From: Salinimicrobium catena | GTDB lineage: Bacteria; Bacteroidota; Bacteroidia; Flavobacteriales; Flavobacteriaceae | DNA length: 64,000 nt | Reading direction: 5' to 3' | NCBI RefSeq assembly: GCF_900102915.1 | Contig: NZ_FNGG01000003.1 | Coordinates: 244,295 to 308,294 of the forward strand | In this document: piece by piece, positions 33,284 through 41,366 of the stretch | How the letters are laid out: each line of letters opens with the position of its first letter | How positions within the stretch are numbered: the first letter of the stretch is position 1 | Program-made: the position numbers and the translations under genes | The notes under the pieces: generated by a model | Told to the model about the DNA's origin: nothing | Databases searched by the model: none | The model's input: the letters and a program-made list of their open reading frames with translations, nothing else

Positions 33284-35122
33284 ATGACCGACTTTTACCT
33301 GGAAATGTTTTCAAGTTTGCCTTTGCCTGCGGTTCTTTTAGAACCGGTAGAGGGAGGGTTGCGGATCAGGGATGTCAATAAAAAATATTTTGAGGTCACG
33401 GGAAAGAAGGAGGGAGAATTAATCGGAAAGAAAGTAAGGGAGGTCTTTCCTCAAACCACTCCGCAGGAAATCGAGGTGCTGGGTAAACTGGAAAACTCTG
33501 TTGAAAAAGTAAGAAGCTCGGCCAAACCTGATAAGGTTTCTTGTTTTAGGTTAGACCTTGTAAACCATGAGACGGGAGAGACAGAAGAAAAATACTGGGA
33601 GGCCGAAAACACTCCCATCTTTAGTAAAGATGAAACTGTAAAGTATATTCTTCATACTGCAACAGATCAAACAGCCGAGATCTTCAAAGAGAGGGCAAGA
33701 AAACAAATAGCGACAGAGCTTGAACAAAAGGAAAAAGAACTTTGGAAGCGGAAGAAACGTTATCAAGCCCTGGTGCAGGAAGCCTTTGATCTGGTAGGAA
33801 TTCTGGATATTGAGGGAAACTATAAATTCGTCAGTGAATCTTCTATTTCCATTCTGGGAATTCCACCGCAAGATTTCAATGAACAAAATGCCTTTGATTT
33901 TATTCACCCGGAGGACAAAGGACGGGTATTTGAAGAATTTTCACAGATAAAAGAAAAAAAGAAGCTTAGGATTGCACCCTTTCGGTACCGAGACGCAGAT
34001 GGGGTCTGGAGATGGTTTGAAACTAACGTCACCAACATGGTTGATGATCCTAATGTTGAAGGAGTGGTGATCAATTCCCGAGAGGTGACCGATCTTATTC
34101 AAAAGAACTGCGAATTACAGCAGCTGCATGAACGCTACGAATTGGCAGCCGCGGCAACCGGGGATCTTATTTACGACTGGGATCTTGTCACTGATTCTGT
34201 AAAACGCTTTTTTACAGGAAAGGAGAAACAGTTTGGCTATCAACGCGACGAGATAGATCAGCGGCGATTCTGGAAAGAACATGTTCATCCTGAAGAACTT
34301 GAAGACCTTCGGAAAATTCTAAAAAGCGCGCTGGCCGATACTAACAGGTCACAGATAAGAACCACTTACAGGATAAAAAGGGCCGATGGCAGTTACGCAC
34401 ATCTTATCGACCGCGGTATGATCCTGCGGGATGAAGCAGGGAAGGCAGTACGACTTATAGGCGCGACCAGTGATATCTCCGGCCTTGTAAACAGGCGTAA
34501 TGCCTTACGCTTGGCCAATAAGCGATTCACCTATGCCATGAAGGCCACCAAAGAGATGATCTGGGATTGGGACATCACGAAAGGTTATATTGATCGTGGT
34601 AAGGCATTTAAAAAGATGTTCGGGATCGAGGTGCATGAAAAATCTTCTGTAGAGAATTTTTGGTTTGAACGTATCGTGGAGAAAGACCGGTATCGTATCA
34701 AAGATTCTCTATACAAGACTCTTGAAGATCCTTCTCTTGATAAATGGAGGGAAGAGTATAAGATATGGAAGCCCAATGGCCAAAATGCCTACGTGATAGA
34801 CCGGGGGTACATCATTCGTGACCCTGAGGGGAAGGCGGTAAGAATGGTTGGCGCGACTCTTGATGTGACCGAATCGCGGCAGATGTTGAAGAAGATCAAA
34901 AAACAAAATAAGCTTTTAAAAGAAGTAGCCTGGGAGCAAGCCCACATTGTACGGGCACCCATTGCCCGTTTAAAAGGGCTACTCAACCTTTTTGATGAGG
35001 ACTACAATGGCGAATGGGAAAAAGAAGAGATCCTGCAGTTGATCAAAGATTCTGCAGAAGAACTGGACAGGATCGTTACAGGTATAATCAGGAAAACCGA
35101 AGGCATTAAAATTGAAAAATAG
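33284..35122 (+). CDS. Multi-PAS signalling protein with C-terminal HisKA-like segment and no ATPase domain
   Basis: A 612-residue cytoplasmic protein. Four PAS modules can be followed: about 5-130, 150-275 (SISILGIPPQDFNEQNAFDF), 280-405 (YDWDLVTDSVKRFF) and 410-535 (WDWDITKGYIDRGKAF). The last 70 residues start LLKEVAWEQAHIVRAPIARL and look like a HisKA dimerisation helix with a candidate phospho-His, then two helices, then the end. There is no HATPase domain, so it cannot autophosphorylate by the normal route. It overlaps the next gene, a response regulator, by 11 bases. It may act as a PAS-controlled phosphotransfer or dephosphorylating partner. Confidence 0.85.
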   Translation: MTDFYLEMFSSLPLPAVLLEPVEGGLRIRDVNKKYFEVTGKKEGELIGKKVREVFPQTTPQEIEVLGKLENSVEKVRSSAKPDKVSCFRLDLVNHETGETEEKYWEAENTPIFSKDETVKYILHTATDQTAEIFKERARKQIATELEQKEKELWKRKKRYQALVQEAFDLVGILDIEGNYKFVSESSISILGIPPQDFNEQNAFDFIHPEDKGRVFEEFSQIKEKKKLRIAPFRYRDADGVWRWFETNVTNMVDDPNVEGVVINSREVTDLIQKNCELQQLHERYELAAAATGDLIYDWDLVTDSVKRFFTGKEKQFGYQRDEIDQRRFWKEHVHPEELEDLRKILKSALADTNRSQIRTTYRIKRADGSYAHLIDRGMILRDEAGKAVRLIGATSDISGLVNRRNALRLANKRFTYAMKATKEMIWDWDITKGYIDRGKAFKKMFGIEVHEKSSVENFWFERIVEKDRYRIKDSLYKTLEDPSLDKWREEYKIWKPNGQNAYVIDRGYIIRDPEGKAVRMVGATLDVTESRQMLKKIKKQNKLLKEVAWEQAHIVRAPIARLKGLLNLFDEDYNGEWEKEEILQLIKDSAEELDRIVTGIIRKTEGIKIEK

Positions 35123-35537
35123 TTCGAGCCAAATACTTATTGCAGAAGATGACCAGGTGGTAGCGCGGATCCAGAAGTTCCTTCTGGAAAAGGCGGTCTC
35201 TCTGTCTCCTGTGATGTGCAAAAATGGCCGGGAAGCCCTGGAGTTTTTAGAGCGGAATGCAGGAGATTCAGAAAAGATCCTGGTAATTCTTGACCTGAAC
35301 ATGCCCGAAATGAACGGCTGGGATTTCCTGGAGGCCTGTAAGGATAGTACCTACGCAGAAAAAGTGAATGTGGTTGTGGTGACCTCTTCCCTTTTCTGGG
35401 AAGATGAAGAAAAAGCAGCCTCATATCAACAGGTGATAGGATACTATACCAAACCCATTACTCCCTCAGTGCTACAAGATATCCTACAACTGCCCGAAGT
35501 GTACGGGTACTTTGAACCTGTGCTTAAATCCCGGTAA
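35112..35537 (+). CDS. Single-domain response regulator
   Basis: A 141-residue receiver: acidic pair in ILIAEDDQVVARI, phospho-acceptor Asp in VILDLNMPEMNGWDFL, Thr in VVVTSS and Lys in YYTKPITP. There is no output domain. The only usable start is a TTG at 35112, inside the last codons of the PAS protein gene (11-base overlap), since the receiver fold begins right there. Translation probably depends on ribosomes terminating the upstream gene. The neighbour suggests that its phosphorylation is set by the multi-PAS protein. Confidence 0.9.
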   Translation: MKNSSSQILIAEDDQVVARIQKFLLEKAVSLSPVMCKNGREALEFLERNAGDSEKILVILDLNMPEMNGWDFLEACKDSTYAEKVNVVVVTSSLFWEDEEKAASYQQVIGYYTKPITPSVLQDILQLPEVYGYFEPVLKSR

Positions 35538-35625
35538 GAGATTTCCCTATTTTAAAAAAAGTCATAGTTTTGCCGGCTCATATGACGAGCAAGACAAAAT
35601 CATCCGTTTCCCCGGTTACTCCGCC

Positions 35626-35645
35626 CTGAAAAATACCTTTTTCAG
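35626..35645. terminator. Weak hairpin after the response regulator
   Basis: CTGAAAAA pairs with TTTTTCAG around a 4-base loop, followed by TCTTCT. It could end the PAS/regulator transcript before the sulP gene. The weak A-T stem makes this uncertain. Confidence 0.3.
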
Positions 35646-35709
35646 TCTTCTATATATCCTTGTACAAAGGATCAACATTTCCTATCTCTAATATTTAATC
35701 CATTTTTAG

Positions 35710-37251
35710 ATGAAGAAGATCTTCAATCTTTTCGATTTTAAACAAAAAGTAAATTACAGGACCGAGATCCTGGCAGGCCTAACGGTAGCTTTGGCTTTGA
35801 TCCCCGAAGCAGTGGCTTTTGCCATTATCGCAGGACTTTCCCCTTTGACCGGTCTTTACGCAGCTTTCATGATGGGGCTGGTTACGTCCATTTTAGGAGG
35901 AAGACCCGGAATGATCTCCGGTGCCACCGGTGCGGTTGCTGTGGTGATCGTTGCTTTGGCAGTTTCTCATGGTCCCGAATATGTTTTTGCCACAGTAGTT
36001 CTTGCGGGACTGATCCAGGTACTGGCCGGAGTGCTGCGTCTGGGAAAACTTATAAGACTTGTGCCTCATTCGGTGATATTCGGATTTGTAAACGGTCTTG
36101 CAATCATTATTTTCACCTCTCAATTGGATCAGTTCAAAACAGTGAACGAAGCCGGGGAACTTGTATGGATGACAGGAGAGCCCCTCTACATCTTGTTAGC
36201 CTTGGTATTGACCACTATGCTGATCATCTGGGGTCTCCCTAAGCTGACAAAAGTTTTTCCATCCTCTCTTGCTGCAATCCTTGTTATTTTTGGAGTTGTA
36301 GCCTTCTTAGGTATTGATACAAAAACGGTAGGAGATATTGCCTCTATACAGGGAGGATTTCCTCCGTTCCACATTCCAATGGTGCCTTTCACCTGGGAAA
36401 CATTTGCCTTAATACTTCCTTATGCCGCAATTATGGCAGGAGTAGGTCTTATTGAAAGTCTACTGACGTTGAATATTCTGGATGAAATAACCGAAACCCG
36501 CGGCCGTGGTAATAAAGAATGTGTGGCCCAGGGTACCGCAAATGTACTTTCAGGATTTTTCTCGGGAATGGGAGGATGTGCCATGCTTGGACAAAGTCTT
36601 ATCAATGTTTCTTCGGGAGCCCGCGCAAGGCTTTCGGGAATAGTGGCGGCTGTGATGCTGCTGGTCTTCATCATGTTCGCTGCCGATCTTATTGAACTTT
36701 TACCCATGGCTGCCCTTACGGGAGTGATGATCATGGTGGCCATAGGAACCTTTGAATGGGCGAGTTTAAGAACCTTCCGCAGAATGCCAAAGTCAGACGT
36801 GCTGGTGATGGTGCTGGTCACGCTGGTAACCATTTTCCTTCACAACCTGGCTCTTGCCGTGCTGGTTGGGGTGATCATTTCGGCGCTGGTCTTCGCGTGG
36901 GATAACGCCAAACGCATCCGTGCCCGAAAATATGTTGACGATAAAGGAGTAAAGCATTATGAGATCTATGGTCCGCTTTTCTTCGGAAGTGTGACCGCCT
37001 TCAATGAAAAGTTCGATGTGCTGAACGATCCTGAAGAGGTGATCATAGATTTTTCTGAAAGCAGGATAGTGGACATGTCCGGCATTGAAGCCGTCAATAA
37101 ACTCACCGAACGCTACCTGAAGCAGGGCAAAAAACTGCATTTAAGGCACCTTAGCCGCGACTGCCGTAACCTGCTGCAAAACGCCGATGAGATCATTGAG
37201 GTGAATATCCTGGAAGACCCTACCTGGAAAGTGGCTACAGATAAGGCTTAA
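35710..37251 (+). CDS. SulP family anion transporter with STAS domain
   Basis: A 513-residue SLC26/SulP permease. The transmembrane part (about 1-400) has the N-terminal NYRTEILAGLTVALALIPEA signature and GLYAAFMMGLVTSILGG. The cytoplasmic STAS domain (about 415-513) includes VIIDFSESRIVDMSGIEAVN. Family members carry sulfate, bicarbonate, chloride or other anions across the inner membrane, usually coupled to Na+ or H+. No carbonic anhydrase or sulfate assimilation gene is adjacent, so the ion is undecided. Confidence 0.93.
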   Translation: MKKIFNLFDFKQKVNYRTEILAGLTVALALIPEAVAFAIIAGLSPLTGLYAAFMMGLVTSILGGRPGMISGATGAVAVVIVALAVSHGPEYVFATVVLAGLIQVLAGVLRLGKLIRLVPHSVIFGFVNGLAIIIFTSQLDQFKTVNEAGELVWMTGEPLYILLALVLTTMLIIWGLPKLTKVFPSSLAAILVIFGVVAFLGIDTKTVGDIASIQGGFPPFHIPMVPFTWETFALILPYAAIMAGVGLIESLLTLNILDEITETRGRGNKECVAQGTANVLSGFFSGMGGCAMLGQSLINVSSGARARLSGIVAAVMLLVFIMFAADLIELLPMAALTGVMIMVAIGTFEWASLRTFRRMPKSDVLVMVLVTLVTIFLHNLALAVLVGVIISALVFAWDNAKRIRARKYVDDKGVKHYEIYGPLFFGSVTAFNEKFDVLNDPEEVIIDFSESRIVDMSGIEAVNKLTERYLKQGKKLHLRHLSRDCRNLLQNADEIIEVNILEDPTWKVATDKA

Positions 37252-37268
37252 CGCCAACTATATTTTTC

Positions 37269-37306
37269 AAAGGGTGCCAAAAATGTCCTTTTTGACACCC
37301 TTTTTT
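37269..37306. terminator. Bidirectional terminator between sulP and xseB
   Basis: AAAGGGTGCCAAAAA pairs with TTTTTGACACCCTTT (one mismatch) around a short loop, followed by a T-run. It ends the plus-strand sulP transcript; read from the other side it ends xseAB. The xseB stop codon lies within the T-run. Confidence 0.85.
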
Positions 37307-37520
37307 ATTTTCCTTCCACAGAATAATTCCTGATCTCTTCCAGGACTGCCGACACCTCTTTTTCGGTTTTGAAAAGCTTGTCCTTACAGATCTTTAGAAG
37401 CAGGGAAGCCCTTTTGATGCGGGTGTCCAGCTCATCGATCTGGATCTCTGAGTTTTCCATCTCGGTAACGATCTCCTGGAGCTCGTTATAGGCTTCGGTA
37501 TAGGTGATTTCTTCGTTCAT
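37305..37520 (-). CDS. xseB: Exodeoxyribonuclease VII small subunit
   Basis: A 71-residue helical protein of normal XseB length: YTEAYNELQEIVTEMENSEI and ELDTRIKRASLLLKICKDKL are the family pattern. It binds the large subunit XseA to form exonuclease VII, which degrades single-stranded DNA from both ends. It overlaps xseA by 4 bases and is translated after it. Confidence 0.95.
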   Translation of the reverse strand: MNEEITYTEAYNELQEIVTEMENSEIQIDELDTRIKRASLLLKICKDKLFKTEKEVSAVLEEIRNYSVEGK

Positions 37521-38830
37521 TTTTCTGTTTTTTCTATTCGGCTTATGATCTTTCCTTTGTAAAGGCTTATTTCCAAAGCTTTTTCGGGGTCTGCCTCCCG
37601 GGCATCCCTAAGGGCTTTTCCGTCCTGCCGGGTAATGCTGTAACCTCTTTTCAAGACATTTTCAGGAGAAAGCAGCCGCAGTTTTTCTTCTGAAAAATGT
37701 AATTTCTGAATGGCTTCTTTGAAGGGTGTTTTCGTGGCCTGAAGCAGATCCTTTTCGAGAAGGTTCAGTTCCGTTGTTTTACTTCGGAAGAGTTTTTTGC
37801 TGCCGCTCAGCAAAGACCGGGAAACTTCCTCTAAATTGGCTTTGTTCCGGTCCAGCGCTCTAATGCTAAGGGAATTGAATAGCCTTGCGCTCTCCTGCAG
37901 GCCCGACTTTTGGTCGCGGAATAACCAGTTCACTTCTTTGGTGATCTTTTCGGAAGCCTGCTGTACCGGCACCGCAAAATCATGAAATTTCTGCAACAAA
38001 AATTCCGCGATCTTTGTGGGCGTGATGAAACTTTGGTAACTGACCATTTCGCTCACCGTTTCATTGGTAGAGTGGCCAATTCCCGTTAGCACCGGAATTG
38101 GAAAGGTAGCGATCTTCCTTGCCAGGTCAAGATCGTCAAAACAGCTAAGACCTATCTCGCCGCCCCCGCCACGAATTATGGCCACGGCGTCAAAAACTTC
38201 GGAAAAACGTTTGATCTTCTCCAGCTGTTGACTTATGGTGGTTACGGCCCTATCTCCCTGCAAGATGGCCGGAAACAGCAGGTGATGGAATTTGTACCCT
38301 TGCGCATTACTGTTTATGACACTCAGAAAATCCTGGTAGCCTTTACTGCTTTCAACAGAGATCACAGCAATGGTCTTTGGCAAAAGCGGCAGGTCCTTTT
38401 CTTTATTGGTATGGATAATTCCTTCATTTTTCAACTTTTCCAGGGTCAGGGCTTTTTCCCTGGCCAGTTCTCCCAGTGTGAATTCGGGATCGATATCCAG
38501 GATGTTCAGAGCGAGACCATGAACAGGATGATAGGTCACCGATCCCTGCAGTACCACGGTCATATCATCTTTAAGCTCTTCTTTTAGTACCTTCCTGAAC
38601 TTCACATTTATATTCTCAAAGGTATCTTTCCAGATATTTCCTCTCATCTCTGCGATGACCTTGCCGTCTTTTTTTTCAACCAGAGCCGGGTAACAATGAC
38701 CTGATTTTGAATAATAATTCAGCTTTACGATCTCAGCCTTAAGCCATACCACCTTACTGCAATGAGCATTCATCACCTTTTGTATAGAGCGTGCCAGTTG
38801 AGAGAGGCTGTAGACAGTTTTTTCGATCAA
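37517..38830 (-). CDS. xseA: Exodeoxyribonuclease VII large subunit
   Basis: A 437-residue large subunit. The N-terminal OB fold (about 20-105) has VVWLKAEIVKLNYYSKSGHC. The catalytic region (about 120-320) has AIIRGGGGEIGLSCFDDLDL and VLTGIGHSTNETV. A long coiled coil (about 290-400) follows. No ATG fits: the first Met inside is at about residue 20, within the OB fold, so the start is probably the TTG at 38830. It forms an operon with xseB. Confidence 0.95.
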   Translation of the reverse strand: MIEKTVYSLSQLARSIQKVMNAHCSKVVWLKAEIVKLNYYSKSGHCYPALVEKKDGKVIAEMRGNIWKDTFENINVKFRKVLKEELKDDMTVVLQGSVTYHPVHGLALNILDIDPEFTLGELAREKALTLEKLKNEGIIHTNKEKDLPLLPKTIAVISVESSKGYQDFLSVINSNAQGYKFHHLLFPAILQGDRAVTTISQQLEKIKRFSEVFDAVAIIRGGGGEIGLSCFDDLDLARKIATFPIPVLTGIGHSTNETVSEMVSYQSFITPTKIAEFLLQKFHDFAVPVQQASEKITKEVNWLFRDQKSGLQESARLFNSLSIRALDRNKANLEEVSRSLLSGSKKLFRSKTTELNLLEKDLLQATKTPFKEAIQKLHFSEEKLRLLSPENVLKRGYSITRQDGKALRDAREADPEKALEISLYKGKIISRIEKTEK

Positions 38831-39049
38831 GGCGGAGAAATTACTTTTCCTGCTAAACTACGAATTTCCCTTTTACACTGCTGCCAACCATGCGTCCGAA
38901 AAAAAAATCAAAATGATTTTGGATGTTTGTAAAATTGGGAAGCCTTCCTACTTTTTTAATACATCTTTAACTTACTGAAATGCTGTTTGTTAGGTGTTAT
39001 TCAGCTATTTTCGAAGCCGGAAGAACAAGCTAATCTTAATCGTAAAATT

Positions 39050-40609
39050 ATGAACAATTTCCTCTTTGTCGCTTCAGAGAATGATGCAATTTCCAATTGT
39101 AAAGTAGGGGGTGTGGGTGATGTGATAAGAGATGTGCCGCGACAGATCTCAAAAAGGGGAGATCGGGTGCATGTGGTCACTCCGTCCTATTCAAGACTTC
39201 ACCAGGAAGGGACTTTGATCTCTAAATTGAATGTGCAATTACGGGAGGTAACTTACGTCACCTATCTGTATGAAGTCAAGGCAAAAGAGGAGGATGAGAA
39301 CATCAGCCATTATGTGATCCACCATCCAGAAATTGAGGCCGGAAATCTTGGGGGCATTTATCAGCACGATGCATTCGAGCCATTTTACACAGATGTGATC
39401 AAATTTACCATTTTCTGTACCGCGGTGGCCGAGGCCATAAAGCAGAAGAAATTCGGAAAATTGGATATTGTTCATTTGCATGACTGGCATTCCAGCACCT
39501 TGCTGTTCCTGAAAGAATATCATCCCGCTTATTCGGCTTTGGAAAAGTTGAGGTTTGTATACTGTATCCACAATCTTGCCCTGCAGGGAATTAGGCCATT
39601 CGAGAATAGTTATTCTTCCCTGAAGAACTGGTTTCCGAAGATAGATTTTGACAAGGATGCCCTGCGGGATCCAAGATATGCCGATTGTTATAACCTTATG
39701 GCCATTGGGATAAGGTTTGCAGATGCGGTTCATACCGTTTCGCCTTCCTATAAGCAGGATGTGCTATTGCCAAGCGAAGCTCCCGAATTTGTTGGCGGAG
39801 AAGGCCTGGAAAATGATCTGAGACAGGCTGATAAGGACGGACGCTTCCACGGAATCCTCAACGGATCGAATTATCACGACCTGAAAGAAACCAAGAAGAA
39901 CAAGTTATTTCCGAATATTGCCACCGGTATTTTTAAACAACTTCAAAAAGAACATAACCGACAAAAAGCTGAATTTTTGGCCCATACCGGTGAAAAGGTT
40001 GTGCCGTTCTTAAAAAAGAGGCCGAATTTTATCTGTGCCAGCGTGGCACGCCTTACTGAGCAGAAATTCTATTTCTTCAAACGGTCGCCCGAAGCCCTTA
40101 TACAGATCCTGGACAAGCTGGAAAGAGTGGGAGGGATCTATGTGTTACTGGGCACAGGCGCGCCAGATTATGAAGAACTGCTGCGGGACATCAGTTACAA
40201 GAAGAGAAATTTCATTTTTATAAATACCCAGAGCGAAGAAGTGGTGAATTCCATATACCGCGATTCTGACCTGTATTTCATGCCGAGTCTATTTGAACCC
40301 TGCGGAATAAGTCAGATGCTTGCGATGCGCCACGGGCAGCCCTGCCTGGTACACCACACCGGAGGCTTAAAGGATACCGTACAGCATGTTCACACCGGGT
40401 TTACTTTTGACGGTAAGACCTATGACGAAAAGGTCTACAACATGGTAGAAGGTTTCAAGGAGGCTTTGTACCTGTTCGAACATGAAAAGAGCACCTGGAA
40501 ACAGATCCAGCTCAATGCCCGTAAAATGAGGTTTACCTGGAAGAAATCTGTGGACGAGTATTATAAACTACTGTACACAGGCAACGCTATGGAAGTGGGT
40601 ATCGCTTAA
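39050..40609 (+). CDS. glgA: Glycogen/starch synthase (GT5)
   Basis: A 519-residue glycosyltransferase of family GT5, using the start MNNFLFVASENDAISNCKVGG at 39050; the longer frame from 38987 adds an unlikely N-terminus. It adds glucose from ADP- or UDP-glucose to an alpha-1,4-glucan. The donor-binding loop is KVGGVGDVIRD (KTGGLADV in E. coli GlgA). The C-terminal GT-B half has the conserved SLFEPCGISQMLAMRHG and TGGLKDTV. Glycogen phosphorylase is encoded 0.8 kb downstream, so storage and release of glucan are linked here. The branching enzyme and ADP-glucose pyrophosphorylase are not in the window. Confidence 0.92.
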   Translation: MNNFLFVASENDAISNCKVGGVGDVIRDVPRQISKRGDRVHVVTPSYSRLHQEGTLISKLNVQLREVTYVTYLYEVKAKEEDENISHYVIHHPEIEAGNLGGIYQHDAFEPFYTDVIKFTIFCTAVAEAIKQKKFGKLDIVHLHDWHSSTLLFLKEYHPAYSALEKLRFVYCIHNLALQGIRPFENSYSSLKNWFPKIDFDKDALRDPRYADCYNLMAIGIRFADAVHTVSPSYKQDVLLPSEAPEFVGGEGLENDLRQADKDGRFHGILNGSNYHDLKETKKNKLFPNIATGIFKQLQKEHNRQKAEFLAHTGEKVVPFLKKRPNFICASVARLTEQKFYFFKRSPEALIQILDKLERVGGIYVLLGTGAPDYEELLRDISYKKRNFIFINTQSEEVVNSIYRDSDLYFMPSLFEPCGISQMLAMRHGQPCLVHHTGGLKDTVQHVHTGFTFDGKTYDEKVYNMVEGFKEALYLFEHEKSTWKQIQLNARKMRFTWKKSVDEYYKLLYTGNAMEVGIA

Positions 40610-40667
40610 CAGGAATATAATGGGAAGCCCGCATTATGATCAACAGGCTTAGTAAATAAGCTTTGGA

Positions 40668-41153
40668 CTAGTTTTTCAATCGGTCTAGTAGGTGCTTCTC
40701 AATTTTCTCAGGTTTGGTTGTCGGTGAAAAGCGCTTCACCGGTCTGCCGGTACTATCGATCAGGAATTTGGTGAAATTCCATTTGATCTTTTTTCCCAGA
40801 AGCCCTGGCAATTCATTTTTGAGGAATTTGAATATCGGGTGGGCACCTTTTCCGTTGACCTCTACTTTTGAGAACATGGGAAAAGTTACGCCGTAATTGA
40901 CCACACATCCTTCGGCTATTGATCGTTCATCCCCCGGCTCCTGATTTGCGAACTGGTTGCAGGGAAATCCAAGGATCACTAGTCCCTTATCCTGGTATTT
41001 TTTATACAGTTTCTCAAGGCCTTCAAACTGCGGAGTAAAACCACAATTGGAAGCAGTATTGACTACAAGTACTGTTTTGCCTGTAAACTTATCCATCTTT
41101 ACTTCCTTTCCCTGAAGATCGAGAGCTGTAAGATCATAGAATTCACTGTTCAT
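40668..41153 (-). CDS. Glutathione peroxidase family thiol peroxidase
   Basis: A 161-residue peroxidase with Cys in place of selenocysteine. The catalytic tetrad is visible: Cys in [13 protein letters not shown], Gln in [13 protein letters not shown], Trp and Asn in [11 protein letters not shown]. The second Cys in FPCNQ is typical of thioredoxin-dependent members. I chose the ATG at 41153; an in-frame GTG at 41180 would add nine residues. It reduces hydrogen peroxide and lipid peroxides. Single gene, opposite in strand to the glycogen genes. Confidence 0.93.
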   Translation of the reverse strand: MNSEFYDLTALDLQGKEVKMDKFTGKTVLVVNTASNCGFTPQFEGLEKLYKKYQDKGLVILGFPCNQFANQEPGDERSIAEGCVVNYGVTFPMFSKVEVNGKGAHPIFKFLKNELPGLLGKKIKWNFTKFLIDSTGRPVKRFSPTTKPEKIEKHLLDRLKN

Positions 41154-41366
41154 TTGGTTTTGCTTAAGGAAATTATTCACTGTACTACCCTGGAGGTGAT
41201 CAAAGCAAATATCGCCTTTTTTTTAGCTGTTAGGCAAAGACGACAAAATAGAAAAGGGAAATTCCCATAGCGGTTATATAAAAATCACTCTTAAAGTTTT
41301 CATATAGTGGGTTTTATGGTTTTAGGTTCGTGTAATATTTAGTAATTTCTTCTGAAAATTGACCCT

